DNA of 64,000 bases. Origin: Primula veris (lineage: Eukaryota > Streptophyta > Magnoliopsida > Ericales > Primulaceae). Below the pieces are notes generated by a model. It made no database searches. It had not been told where the DNA came from and saw only the letters and a list, made by a program, of their open reading frames with translations. The stretch lies in the NCBI GenBank assembly GCA_963682055.1, contig OY821746.1, positions 20,898,481 to 20,962,480 on the forward strand, read 5' to 3'. The translations under genes and the position numbers were made by a program. Positions 45,523 through 57,195 of this stretch are shown here, piece by piece (position 1 is the first letter of the stretch; each line of letters starts with the position of its first letter).

Positions 45523-47034
45523 TTAAGCTAAGTTATTTTTATACGAGTTGTTCTTACGAGAGTAATTTGGTTGTCTACTTTCATTCTTCGCCACTTGTTT
45601 GGTGAATAGATTTTTATGCTTAATCGTTAAGAGTGGGTTGTACCCTACACCGGTTTTATCATATGCGCCTTGTTGAGAATCTAATATAGTACTTAGCATT
45701 TTACTTCCCTTAGTGAATTTAGCTAGAGTAAGTTCGGCGCTATCCGCCTTAAGTTTGCATGAACTAAGGTCATTAACTAACTTATCATTTTCTAAGGTAA
45801 GTTCGGCATTTTTAGACGTGAGTGAGTCATTTTTTATAGCTAAAATTTTAAGTTCATCTTGTAGAGTAATTAGAATTTTTCTAAAGGATTTTTTTTTACC
45901 TCTAGCTTTTTCTAACGAGGCTAACACATTATTTATATCAAAATCATCATCACTAGAAATAGAAGAGTTAGAGGAGTGATAGCTTACATCCTCGGTATCA
46001 TCGTCTTTAGCCATGAGACATAGATTTGCGACTTCTTCATTGTCGCTATCGGAGCTATCACCATCGCTCCCCCATGCGGCCAAGAATGCCTTCTTGTTTT
46101 GCTTTTTCTTTCCGAACTTGTCCTTTTTCTTCAAGGGACATTCGTTTTGCATATGGCCGGGTTTGTGACATTTATAGCAAATGATTTCGTCCTTTTTGCT
46201 CGATTTTTCGGAAGGCTCTCCCTTATACTCCTTTTTCCGAAATCGTTGTCCACCTTTCTTTTTCCAACTTAGGAATTTGTTGTAGCGTTTGGCGAAGAGT
46301 GCCATTTCATCATCCTCACTAGAGGAATCATTGTCGCTATCGTCATTTGTTGTGCTTTTGAAGGCGATGCCTTTCTTCTTTTTCAAGTCATCCTCATGCT
46401 TTCGAGTCGTCATGTCGAGTTCATGAGTGCTTAGGGATCCAATGAGTTTGTCGAGAGAGAGAGTGTTCATGTCCTTGGTTTCTTGTATAGCAGTCACTTT
46501 TGATTCCCATTTCCTCGGTAGACTCCTTAGGATCTTGGTCACCATCTCCTTGCTAGAATACACTTTTTCCAATCTTTTAAGATCGTTAGTAATTTTAGTA
46601 AAACGAGTGTACATAGAAGCAATAGACTCGTCATCATCAACTTTAAACAATTCATAATCATGAATAAGCATGCTAATTTTAGAGTCCTTAACTTGACTAG
46701 TTCCTTCGTACATAATAGCTAGCTTATCCCACATTTTCTTAGCGGTGTCACAACCGGAAATCTTATCATATTCACTAGGCGAGAGCGCACAAATGATAGA
46801 GGTCATAGCCCTACAATTTAGAGAAAAGGCGAGGTGTTCATCGGTGTCCAGTTCCTCTACAAGTTTATCTAAGCCATTTCTCCTAGGCGTTTTATAACCT
46901 TTACTAATGCTAATCCATTGGTGTATTTCGAAATCACAAAGGAAATTTTTCATGAGATCTCTCCAATAGGGATAGTTTGTACCGTCAAAGAACGGGGGTC
47001 TAGTTATGGATTTAGAGTCGGCGTACGAAGACAT
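45523..47034 (-). CDS. gag: Gag (capsid/nucleocapsid) of the Sirevirus-like element
   Basis: 503 codons. PFFDGTNYPYW at the N-terminus and the following 200 residues match the copia-type Gag (UBN2-like) domain that assembles particles. A zinc knuckle CYKCHKPGHMQNEC sits at about residues 285-298 and binds RNA. After an acidic Ser/Asp-rich segment comes a predicted coiled coil at about 370-440 (heptads of L/I in LITLQDELKILAIKNDSLTS onward); Sirevirus Gags are known for such a coil. The start lies 66 bp inside the right LTR and 52 bp after the primer site. The frame ends at 45523; similar coding-like sequence, including a CITCNRSDH knuckle-like motif, continues in another frame to about 45345, so the C-terminus may be shortened. 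Confidence 0.92.
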   Translation of the reverse strand: MSSYADSKSITRPPFFDGTNYPYWRDLMKNFLCDFEIHQWISISKGYKTPRRNGLDKLVEELDTDEHLAFSLNCRAMTSIICALSPSEYDKISGCDTAKKMWDKLAIMYEGTSQVKDSKISMLIHDYELFKVDDDESIASMYTRFTKITNDLKRLEKVYSSKEMVTKILRSLPRKWESKVTAIQETKDMNTLSLDKLIGSLSTHELDMTTRKHEDDLKKKKGIAFKSTTNDDSDNDSSSEDDEMALFAKRYNKFLSWKKKGGQRFRKKEYKGEPSEKSSKKDEIICYKCHKPGHMQNECPLKKKDKFGKKKQNKKAFLAAWGSDGDSSDSDNEEVANLCLMAKDDDTEDVSYHSSNSSISSDDDFDINNVLASLEKARGKKKSFRKILITLQDELKILAIKNDSLTSKNAELTLENDKLVNDLSSCKLKADSAELTLAKFTKGSKMLSTILDSQQGAYDKTGVGYNPLLTIKHKNLFTKQVAKNESRQPNYSRKNNSYKNNLA

Positions 47035-47086
47035 AGCGGATCTTTAAACTATAAAATCGTTAGATTTTTGTAAATAGAATAGCTAA

Positions 47087-47100
47087 GCTCTGATACCAAT
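47087..47100 (-). other. Primer-binding site of the Sirevirus-like element
   Basis: The sense strand reads attggtatcagagc directly after the 5' LTR. TGGTATCAGAGC is complementary to the 3' end of plant initiator tRNA-Met, the usual primer for Ty1-copia elements. Confidence 0.9.
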
Positions 47101-48322
47101 TGTTGGTCCGTAGGTGTCTAAACCTTAGGGGGGGGGGGGGTTGAATAAGGTTTTGGTATGTTTTTCGCGGAATAAAAACTATGTGTTATTAACTAAGCAA
47201 ATTAGTGGTTTTTATAACTTAAACAATTTAGTTAACAAATAAATGCTACGTTAATCTATGCAAGCAATGAATATAAGCAATAAATAATTTGCGACAAGTA
47301 AAAGTTGAGGGAAAAGAAATAACGCAAGATTTATAGAGGTTCGGCAAAACGCGCCTACGTCCTCTCCTCGGTATTTTCACTTCCGAGTGTTTCACTAAAA
47401 TCTCGTTCCAAGGTTACAACCTAACGAGCTTGAAAAACCTAGAACTTTTAAGCTACACTTGCTTGAAAAGCTTCTACCCGATCACTCGCTCACAAATGAG
47501 TTTATAAAATACTCTTTTACAAGATTGAATTTGAATGGATCACTCACTAACAAATAATATATCGATGTTTATAAGATTACAATAGTAATAAGCTCGAGAA
47601 TATTTTATAGATACAAGTGAGACAATTTGGTAGTATAAGCTTGTAAGATCTTTGAATTTTGAAAGCTTGAAGTTGTGTAAATGTTGGGTATCTTCAACAA
47701 AGGATTTTGGGGCCTTTTGTAGAGTGAAAAAGGTCCAACAATTAATTCATAACCGTTGGCAGTTGTTGAGTAGATTAGCTGCTAGTTTGCAGCAGTTCGC
47801 CCAATTTTCAGGATGAGCTTAAAAGCTGGAATTTGAAATTCTACAGAAACGATCGGTCGTTTCTGAAAAACGATCGGTCGTTTTTCATCTGTGCTCACTG
47901 GAAGAATTCCTACTTAAAACGATCGGTCGTTTTAGCCTGGCGATCGGTCGTTTTTGTGTTGTGCTCACTGGAAGAATGTCTACCTAAAACGATCGGTCGT
48001 TTTAGGGTAGCGATCGGTCGTTTTTGTGTTGTGCTCACTGGAAGAATGTAGTTCATAAATGATCGGTCGTTTTAGCCTACTGAATAGTCGTTTTTTGTTC
48101 TTGCAATGTTTCGGTTTTCTCGACATATTTCGAAACCCCGTAACTAACCCGTTTCAAATCCGATTGAGGTTCCGCTTGAACCGTTGGCTTCGTAATTTCG
48201 TATTCTATCATTTTAAGCCTTTAACACACTCGATAAATGATTAGTACGCAAAACGAGCTTTTATCATGTTTTATAAATATTGTTATCATCAAAATAATCG
48301 ATTAGAAGAACAACGTTCATCA
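47101..48322 (-). repeat. 5' LTR of the Sirevirus-like element
   Basis: 1222 bp, the same sequence as the left LTR except for a few substitutions, a 44-bp deletion near 47426 and a G run expanded to 13 (47128-47140). Its U3 end faces the alkenal reductase gene. Confidence 0.93.
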
Positions 48323-48467
48323 AGATATATAGTACTATATTGGGTTCACCCAAAATAACATTTTATAAAAGAACCACTAACCAAACATCTAAATGAAGAG
48401 GCAGCTTATTTAAAGACTAATGTTAATCAGTTGTCCTGTTCCTTGCAAGAATATATTGGCACGGCTC

Positions 48468-48476
48468 CTATATATC
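48468..48476 (+). promoter_or_regulatory. Candidate TATA box of the alkenal reductase gene
   Basis: CTATATATC lies 90-97 bp before the start codon and about 145 bp after the retrotransposon end. Distance and sequence suit a core promoter; there is no transcript evidence. Confidence 0.55.
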
Positions 48477-48564
48477 CCTTCCAAAACCAACTAAACATTT
48501 TCATATACCTCAACATTTCACACCTTTTTCTCCAGTCTTGATATATAAAAATAAATAGTTTCAA

Positions 48565-51500
48565 ATGGAGATTACAAACAGGTTCTATGTGATTAAAAAT
48601 CACATAGATGGTTCACCACAAGAGTCTGATTTTGAAGTGAAAACGGAGACTCTTTCTCTTTGTATTGAGGCCGGATCGGGAAATGTTATCGTGAAAACGC
48701 TCTATGTATCTGTGGATCCTTATTTACTTAACCGAATGAAAAGCTACAGTTCATCACACCAAACCCACGAGTTTGCTTCTAGAATTAATCCAGGCGAGGT
48801 TAGTTTCTCTCTGTCTATACAGAATTCATATACTGTGTTTTGTAACGATCGCCAATAAAACATTTAAAGTTTCTATGTAAGAAAAAGGTTATAAGTAAAT
48901 AATAACGCGCAAGATAACGTTTCATGTGTATGTAAGAAAACTAAAGGCCAGTATTTGTTTGCAAGTACAGGGATTAATTTTTTTGGTCAATAAGTATAGG
49001 GATAAAGACATAGTCATATTAATGTAGATGTGACAATTCAGAATATTGAAGGGTCTTGTTTAACCTAAGACGACCTATTAAATTTACCTACAACAAACAT
49101 AAATCGAACAGGACAAGCTATGGACACTAAGACAATCTACTTAAAATGTTACAATTTTCTTTGATTTCTCATTTCCAGATTCATTTTATTTTTTAAAGAA
49201 TTGGATACATTTTTATTTTTGTAATCTAAGTATTGGATACATTAAGTTTAATGAATTTTGTTTTTGATTTGGAGTATTGAGCAGGCTTTTGGGGTTTGTG
49301 GTGTGGGAAAAGTGGTAGCTTCTGGCCACCCAAATTATAAAAAGGATGATTTGGTGAGCGGTGTTCTGAATTGGGGAGAATATACGCTTATTATTAATGG
49401 GGAAGGAATTAACAACTTGGACCCCATGAATTTTCCACTCTCTTACCATGTTGGAGTTTTATGTAAGTCATATTTTTGCCTTTTTATTTTTTATTTTTTA
49501 TGTTTTTAGTAGGAAATAGGTTTTAAATATTAGATATCTGTTAGTTGTCATATTCATTGCTTATATTACCTTGTCATATTCATTGCTTATATTACCTACT
49601 TGTAGACATCTAGAGATGATAACGATGCGAAACAGACCGAATAAGACTCGGTTCATGCTATTGCTCGTTTAGTGAAAGCCTTGTTTCATGTTTGTTTGGT
49701 ATATAAAGAACAATAATAAGCCAAAACCCTGACGAAATAAACATGAAATTCTTCACAAAGGGTTCATTTAACTTACAATATTAAACAAAGATAAGTAAGA
49801 ATAATATGTACCCATTTTTCAATAAAAGAATTATAGACTTCTAAGAATAGTAGGGTACATATCAATATAACATAATTATTTAATTAGGATGATTCCAATT
49901 TCTCAATTAGTTTCACTGTATTATAAAACTATTTCATTTTAAACTTTATATTTACTTTACCATTAATATATGAAATTGCTTGTAAATAGTATTATAGTAA
50001 AAGAATCTACTTGGATAAGTTTATTAGAGCACTCAAATCTGGGTACACAGAGATATTTTTAGACAATTTTTGAAGCAAGCTGCTAAAAAAATTGTGAAGC
50101 AAATAAAAAGCCCACGTATCAGGCTAGGTATAATATTGCCAAATATGATATTAGCTACGAAGTCAGGTGTTTAAAGCTAGCAAAGCTTTTTAGTCAAAAA
50201 TATAAATTGAAAAAAAAAAAATAGTTACCTATGTTTTTACTTTTTGACAATATATACCACCTCTTTCACAAATCTTTCCACTTTCCTCTAACTACACAAA
50301 TATCAAAAGCCACATCCTCTTGAAAGATTTAGAGTCTGATCAGGGGCAGAACCAGAGCGGCAACACCGCCACGACAAAAATTTAAAATTATTTGTTTTTA
50401 TATAGAAAAATTTGGATATTTAATCTTTTATACATTATTAGCCCCAAATAAACAAATAATAATTTAGTTAAAATGGTAAACATAAAATTTTGTGTTATAG
50501 GATCACTGGTTCGAATCTTGTGACTATTTTTTACTCTTCATTTAATTAACATTAGCTTACTATTTAATTTTTTTATTAATTAATTGCATCTTTAAGGTAC
50601 CATTACAAGGTTTTATAAATAAATTTTTTTTATGTAGTTTCATAGTCATATTACAATAAAGTTTAAACTAATAAATTCGTATTTCTAGTCAATTTTTCTA
50701 TATCGTTTGAAATTTTTAGATCAATGGACAAGTCAGCCAAGTTTTAAGCTCCAGGTTTTTTTGGTTTTTTATACCGTTTATTATTATTGTACTAACAAAA
50801 AAAATCAACATTTTAAATTTTTAGATCAATGGACAAGTCAGCTAAGTTTTAAACTCTAAGTTTTTTTAGTTTTTTATACTTTCTATTGTTATTGTACTAA
50901 CGAAAAAAAATTAATACCCCTAATAATTGAATACTGGTTATGCCGTTGAGTTTGATAAAGTTCAAATTTGTTCATCCTCTCATTTTTTTTCTTTTTCTGA
51001 TATTGTTTATATATAGAAACGCAAGTCATGCAATACAATACATGATCAGTGTTTATATTAAACATAACTTAACTTTTGGTAAAAATGAATATTTTTCCCG
51101 CACAGTTTGGATAAGTATGTTTTGGCTTTTGACTTTTTTCCCCTTTTGTTGTGGAGGCTTTATTTCAGAATTTTCTCATATGCCGATTAAAATAATTTTA
51201 GCTCTATATTATATCTATTCTAGTAAAAGTATATTACATTAAAGAATTTATATTGAATATGAGTGAAAAATACTACTTATTTTAATACCTGACGTGATAT
51301 AGAGCCAATGATATTGATTTATACGTAAAGTGAAAAAATAGAAAGGATAATAGAGAGGATGATATGGTTGCTTTTAATGAGTGGACCAAAGTGATCAAAA
51401 GCCAAAGAGGCTAGCGAAATGTGTTCCCCGTGCTCATATATATTTTCACGACACATTGGCTTTCTCAAAGCATTTTTTTTTTTACTGATTATGGGATTAG

Positions 51501-54197
51501 AAACATAAGAATTATGGTTTTGAGTCAATATAAAAGATGATGATAGATAGTTAATGGATAGCTAAATCTGGAAAAAAAAAATGTAGTTTTGTTTTTAATC
51601 TTTAAATACGAGTATATAGACACCCTAACTTGAGCACTTAAAAAGCTCAGTATTCATCGACTTTGTAAGAGTATGATGTGTTATATTTTACTAGATAAGC
51701 TTTGCCAAATAAAAGAAAAAACAACCATTAATTTATCCGTATACAATCTACCTTTAACTTATATTTTTTATATACATCGGATAATTTAGTTTTGACTAAT
51801 AAAAGTACATTTTATTAATATATTAGTTTTAGATAATGTGATTAGTGAAACCTATGATTATTAAACAAGATAAAATATAAGTGAATGAGAAAGTGATTGT
51901 CATCTCAGCCATTAGTATATTTGTTAATTTTGACTCAAAACTTAACAAGTGATTGTCAACATGACATGTAATGAGTGTGATATCAAGTTTAATGTGTCCA
52001 AAATATTATCACTTAACTAATCAGTGACACAAAAGTGTAAGATAACAAATTCAATGTTGCTCTAACTGGACTGAAATTTATAAAATTCTCATTAATCTGT
52101 GAAGGAGCTATTTTTTTTTTCCTTTAATTAGATAGTCTGGATCTAGAAATGCAAGTGATTGAATCATTGTGTATTTGTGTGGTAATAATGTCTAACGCTG
52201 AGCAACAGAGCAAATATAATAATTGAGAGATTTTCATCATTCATGAAAATTTGGCAGCATTCAGTGGGCTAACAGCATATGGGGGATTTTTCAACGTGTG
52301 CAAGCCTAAAAAAGGAGAAAAAATATTTGTATCAACAGCTTCTGGTTCTGTTGGACATATTGTAGGCCAATATGCCAAACTGTTTGGATGTTACGTTGTG
52401 GGTTGTGCTGGTACCCAAGAAAAGGTGAGTTGCACATATTTTTGTTTGCTTTCAATAATATACTGTATAATCAAAAAACTTATAAGTTTGAATGGTCGGG
52501 TTTTGAATATTTCTAGAGTTTAAACTGAATGTTATCGAGTTCATTGAAATATTACGGTTAAAAGTTGTGGAACTTCTTTTGTAATGAGTTTCTTACGTCT
52601 TATTTATATGAATTATAATACTGATGGATCCCACAATTTAAATCAACTTTTTATTCGGTCTAGTGTTTCAATATGGCATGATTGGTCTTTGCAGTTTCCG
52701 AAAAGTTCTAGTAAACCATGAAAAACATTTCAACTGACTTGTTCATTGGACAAAATACTTTAAACGACTACTTATCTTACCATGGTTTTTAAATATCAGC
52801 AAGTTCAACGTTTTAAATGAGGAAACTACTAAGAAACGGACCGAATCTTTTTATGTTTCATAGTTTTCATATTCTAGTTTCTTTTTAGTTTTTCAGTTTT
52901 GACACGGTTATGACAGGTCAACATTCTGAAAGAGAAGCTTGGCTTTGATGAAGCATTTAACTACAAAGATGAAAAGGATCTGAAAGAAACTCTCAAAAGG
53001 TTTCTTTTTCTGCTTTTCTTTCTTTTTCTCTTCCTATTTTCTTCTGCTTTTTTTCTTAATTACTATTGCTGATTTTACAGAAAAGGTTAATGTCTATAAA
53101 ATGAAAAAAAGAAGGTAGAAAGAACACGTACACATTTAAACAACGAGGTTGAACCAGATGAATGATTGGTTCAAGTTCAACGGTTTTGGTTGTGATAACA
53201 AACCTGCTCCGTTAATAAAAAAAATTACTCATTACAGCAAGTTAATGTGATTTCTTTCAAACGAAGCCTTTTATTCAAGAACATATAGTGAAATTGACTA
53301 ACCCACAAATATTGCAGATTAATTTCTTCTTCAAGTGAAACACCAAAACTATCATACAAAATGCTGAGGGTAAATTAGTTTTTAGTGACCTGAGTTTTGG
53401 TCTATTTTAGGATAAGTGACCTAAGTTTTTTTAATTTCGGTTTTGTGACCTAAGTTTAACTTTGTTAGCATTTAGTGACCTGTCATCCTATTTTTCAAAA
53501 AAAAAAAACATATTTCTTGCTAAAAGGACTAAAATACCCTCAGATTTTGGAGGAAAATTTCAGTTTAATGAGGGTATTTTAGTCCTTTTAGCAAGAAATA
53601 TGTTTTTTTTTTTTTGAAAATAGGATGGCAGGTCACTAAATGCTAACAAAGTTAAACTTAGGTCACAAAACCGAAATTAAAAAAACTTAGGTCACTTATC
53701 CTAAAATAGGCCAAAACCCAGGTAACTAAAAACTAATTTACTCAAATGCTGATTACCAATCGCAAATATAGTGTAATGTTCATGCCAAGTATTGAAATCC
53801 CTTAAAATATAATCCTGATAGGTACTTTCCTGATGGAATCGATATGTATTTTGATAACGTCGGGGCAGAAATGCTAGAAGCAGCAGTGGCTAACATGAAC
53901 CATTTCGGTAGAATAGCAGTGTGTGGTGTTATATCTGAATACACTAATGCTAAAAAAACTGCACCGGATATGGTTAAAATTATATACAAGAGGATTAACA
54001 TTCGAGGGTTCTTAGCTGCTGATTATCTTAGTGAGTACGGAAAATTTGTAACTCTGACAGCTGATTACCTCAGAAGTGGACAAATGAAAGTGCTCGAGGA
54101 TATCACATGTGGGTTCGACAATATTCCTAGTGCTTTTATGGGACTATTCCGAGGCAAAAATATTGGAAAAACGATGGTTAAAATTTCGGAGGATTAG
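48565..54197 (+). CDS. NADP-dependent alkenal double-bond reductase / 2-alkenal reductase (5 exons)
   Basis: Exons are 48565-48798, 49285-49462, 52258-52424, 52917-52999 and 53822-54197, with GT-AG introns in frame, giving 345 residues, the usual family length. It is a zinc-independent medium-chain dehydrogenase/reductase. Residues 1-78 hold VKTLYVSVDPYLLNRM, typical of the substrate-pocket half. VGKVVASGHPNYKKDDLV follows in exon 2. The NADPH-binding fold has the A-S-G-S-V-G glycine motif at 165-170, then YVVGCAGTQEKV, and YFPDGIDMYFDNVG in exon 5. The C-terminus DNIPSAFMGLFRGKNIGKTM is characteristic. Such enzymes reduce the alpha,beta double bond of reactive alkenals or phenylpropenals in the cytosol. 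The substrate here is unknown. At position 147 the GG pair after LTAY is as expected; some family-conserved positions differ (CGVGKV where GYGV is usual), so full activity is not certain. Confidence 0.92.
50341..50948. mobile_element. hAT-type non-autonomous element in intron 2 of the reductase gene
   Basis: 608 bp. The left end CAGGGGCAGAACCAG matches the inverse of the right end CTGGTTATGCCGTTG at 12 of 15 positions. It is flanked by AGTCTGAT (50333-50340) and AGTTTGAT (50949-50956), an 8-bp duplication with one change, as for hAT elements. The interior is AT-rich, with no transposase. A ggttcgaatc motif near 50509 resembles a tRNA B box but has no matching A box. Confidence 0.75.
50711..50920 (+). 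repeat. Two-copy tandem repeat of about 105 bp inside the intronic hAT element
   Basis: Both copies begin aatttttagatcaatggaca (50711 and 50816) and end around attgttattgtactaac, with several substitutions. Confidence 0.85.
53368..53743. mobile_element. Mutator-type foldback MITE in intron 4 of the reductase gene
   Basis: 376 bp made almost entirely of two inverted arms, with ends gggtaaattag and the inverse of ctaatttactc. The stem is nearly perfect around the centre (tttcttgctaaaaggactaa and its inverse). It is flanked by an exact 9-bp direct repeat AAATGCTGA (53359-53367 and 53744-53752), the duplication length of Mutator-like elements. If transcribed with the gene, it would form a long hairpin. 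Confidence 0.88.
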
Positions 54198-56162
54198 AGT
54201 CGATGTTTGCTATGATGGTTTATTAAATTATACAAATTTGAACAATTTCAGTCCTTTTTGGACATAAGAAGAGTTAAAGATATCTCTTTCAATTTCCTTA
54301 TCAGTTTCTTTTATCTTTATTTGTTTGAATAAAAGAAATGGATTACTCACTTCAACTATTCAATTAGTGGATCTGTCATGAATATCATTTTGATCATGAG
54401 ATCAATTATAATAATTTCGAAGTTGAGTTTACAGCAATATCTATAGAACTGAAGTGTTATCTGAACAATGCATGTATGCTACCTAAAAGATAACATAAGA
54501 TTACTACTTACAAATGGTGAATACTAACCGAGGCATAGGTTAAGGGTTGAATTTTCGGATGTAATTCCACTATACATTTATAGAATTTAATGCAAATATT
54601 AGTCGATTATAAAGCACTCACATAAACTAGTTTTGGTTTTAGCCAAACATGCTAGTCATATTAAAAAAATCAACTCGTTCCCTTTCTCTTACTTTTCTTT
54701 TTTAATTGTAAATTCAAAAATTATCTTATTGTAATAGTTATACTATGGAAATGCCATGTTTTATGCAAAATAAAAGTGGATATCTAAAAAAAAAAAAAAC
54801 TTTAAAGTAGCCACAAAAGCACTCATGTTAACACTTTAGTTAAAACACGCGTAACTCATAACAAAAAACATGATCCATCACGCTATAAACTAGTAGCTAT
54901 TTCTAACACTGGCCAAGTGAAACAATCGTCAACAAAACCTAAAACCAATTTAAAATAAAAGGGGTGCACTTTTTTCTTAACAACCGTTAAATTTCCACTC
55001 TATCTTTTAGTGTCATTTCTATCTCTCTTACTATAAAAGGGGTTCACTTTTTCGACATTTTACTCGGTGATCAAATTACTTAACAAATATAAGGCTGATG
55101 AAGAGGTAAAGAAAGATACCTCTATCGAAAAATTGTGGATTTTTGCGGGAAATGGTCAAACAAAAGCACTTGTAAAAAAATTGAAGGAGAAAAGGAAAAT
55201 CATGACAATTAATTCATATGCTCCTAACGACACTCACGAGTAAAGAATGGTCTTGTTTGGTTACAGGACTATTAGTCCGGGACTGACAATCCTCTTGGGA
55301 CTATGAGTGGTTTTGAAAATGAAGTTCGGACTAGATAGCACGACAACCTTTTAAAAACTGTTAACGATTGTATCATATCAATATTTATTTAAATAAATAT
55401 TGATATGATACATATATAGGACTCCTTAGTTACATGTCGAATATCTATATTTAAATAAATATTGATATGATACATATATAGGACTCCTTAGTTACATGTC
55501 GAATATCTATATTTAAATAAATATTGATATGATACATATATAGGAGAGCGAAAAATACTAAATGGAATAGATCATAGATATGGTTTTACTTCATCGGATA
55601 TTTATTCTAGTATCTGGAACAGTATACGAAATAGATTAAAAAAAAATTGAACTATTATTTATACTTAATAGTCAGACCTTGCGGCCGGATTCAAATAAAA
55701 TTGCAAAGAATTCAAATTTATAAATTGAAAGATTTTTCTTATTTCAAATTGCAAACCCATATTTATGCTTATTTTGACCTAAATACAAAAGTTTTTCTTT
55801 TGAATGATTCTATCTATTCAAGCAATAAGCGACGATCCAAAAGTTCTTACTCATGGAATTCTTGGGCTTAGTTCATTCATCAGATCTGATTGAGAGTGTT
55901 TGAATTTTATTTATCTTCTAGGCAATATTTGATTGCACATCAATTTAATTGTACTAATGTTTTAACTATACCAATGTTTTAAAGTTAATAATACTTTGTA
56001 TTAGAACTAATGTGTGTTACTGTGATTTCGTTTCCTCTTTATATACAATAGTCATTATATATTTATACATCTTGAAGATTTTAGAGGCATCATTATCGGG
56101 TGTTGTTGGGAGCAACATCATTTAAATGGGAAACAAATTCATTTTTTCAAAAACAACGTGTC
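54198..56162. other. Intergenic region after the reductase gene
   Basis: It holds the 3' end of the reductase transcript (aataaaag near 54330 is a possible polyadenylation signal) and the 62-bp tandem repeat at 55389-55560. The frame at 55647-55871 has no recognised domain. Confidence 0.5.
55389..55560 (+). repeat. 62-bp tandem repeat, about 2.7 copies
   Basis: Units start at 55389, 55451 and 55513 with ttaaataaatattgatatga and are almost identical. The third copy diverges after catatatagga. Each copy begins in an AT palindrome (atatttatttaaataaatat in the first). Confidence 0.93.
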
Positions 56163-56931
56163 TGTTGTAGAATATTATTGGACTATTGGGTCTTACTCAT
56201 AGTGGACCTAAGTTGGGCTTTCTATTTCGTATAACCCTAACCTCTTCTATATAAAGAAACTTATAATCCCCTTGTATTCATACATTATGATCACTAGGCA
56301 TTGATATAAACTCAGTCCGTCCCTGATGAGACGATGAAGAGATATTGAACAATCATGTTCATATCTAAGTACAATAAGCGCATCATTGTACTTGGTCAAA
56401 TGTGTTAGGACGAACATCTCGTATGTTGTGAATAGTATAGCTCGACACAGCATCGCGCTAACACGCTGCCATCGAAATGGCACTAAAGACACATTCCCTT
56501 ACCTTATGGTAATTTTGGAAGTGTGCTAGTTTATCTCATTTGCGTCATCGAGTGTACCTACCCCCTTCGGTACTCGAATTAACGCAACCCTTTTTCGGTT
56601 ATACCGATGTCGGTTACTTATCAGACCCGCATAAGTGATATTCCTAACATGGTTTGTCTTTACCGTTAGGAATAAGGCAATATCTTGGAGGTATTGGAAT
56701 GACTCCAAACGAATCACTCTGATCTACTCGTGCTCTATGAGACGACTAGAGAGTGTATATGGTTTCGAGCTCGTATTAGCCATATTTGAATTACATATGC
56801 TCTGTCTCACGATCCAGATAAAACACTTGTCTTATTTGAGGACAACTTATTGTTATCGATCAAGAGAGACATGATTAGATTATGCTATTTAGCATTTCTT
56901 GCCGAAATAAATCTTCACATATGAAGTTTAA

Positions 56932-57174
56932 GAGCATCCTGTCGAATGCTCGTTCTATTCCACGTTAGATTTTCTTGCATCCAGTCGTGTGCAAGTAAGT
57001 GAGGTATTCAGTCGAATGCTCGTACTCTTTCTTGGAATATGAAATTTTTGCACCCAATCGTGTGCAAGTGAGGTGGAGCATCCAAGTGAATGTTTATTGC
57101 ACTAATTACTACTTAGTCGAAATCCTCACACCCTGTCGTGTGTAAGTGAGGGGGAGCATCCAATCGCATGCTCG
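56932..57174 (+). repeat. Family I hairpins of element B
   Basis: 56932-56951: gagcat[cctgtcga]atgctc. 56974-56995: cttgcat[ccagtcgt]gtgcaag. 57048-57067: ttgcac[ccaatcgt]gtgcaa. 57125-57150: cctcac, an inner hairpin with loop cctgtcgt, then gtgagg. 57155-57174: gagcat[ccaatcgc]atgctc. These correspond in order to the cluster at 30986-31227 of element A. Confidence 0.85.
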
Positions 57175-57195
57175 TGTACTATTTTTGTCCTTAGA

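Larger units (their letters stand above)
38654..48322 (-). mobile_element. Full-length Sirevirus-like Ty1-copia retrotransposon (minus strand)
   Basis: 9669 bp, with LTRs at 38654-39914 and 47101-48322, both TG...CA. A perfect 5-bp target duplication AGATA flanks it (38649-38653 and 48323-48327). A TGGTATCAGAGC-type primer site adjoins the right LTR and a purine tract adjoins the left LTR. Order in the sense direction is LTR, gag, pol (protease, integrase, RT, RNase H), palindrome array, third ORF, LTR. Ty1-copia order is shown by integrase preceding RT. The size, Gag with zinc knuckle plus long coiled coil, RT type, extra ORF after pol and repeated LTR palindromes all fit the Sirevirus (SIRE/Maximus) lineage. 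The LTRs differ by few substitutions, a 44-bp deletion in the right copy and G-run length, so the insertion is fairly recent. Confidence 0.93.

Noticed and set aside
50505..50520. tRNA gene or SINE suggested by ggttcgaatc
   Set aside because: No A box, no cloverleaf and no tRNA-like 3' end. The motif sits inside a hAT-type element.
55560..55880. Possible plastid-derived fragment
   Set aside because: The reading pattern (NSIRNRLKK, later a Tyr/Lys-rich stretch) recalls chloroplast genes, but I could not match it to any one gene, so no claim is made.
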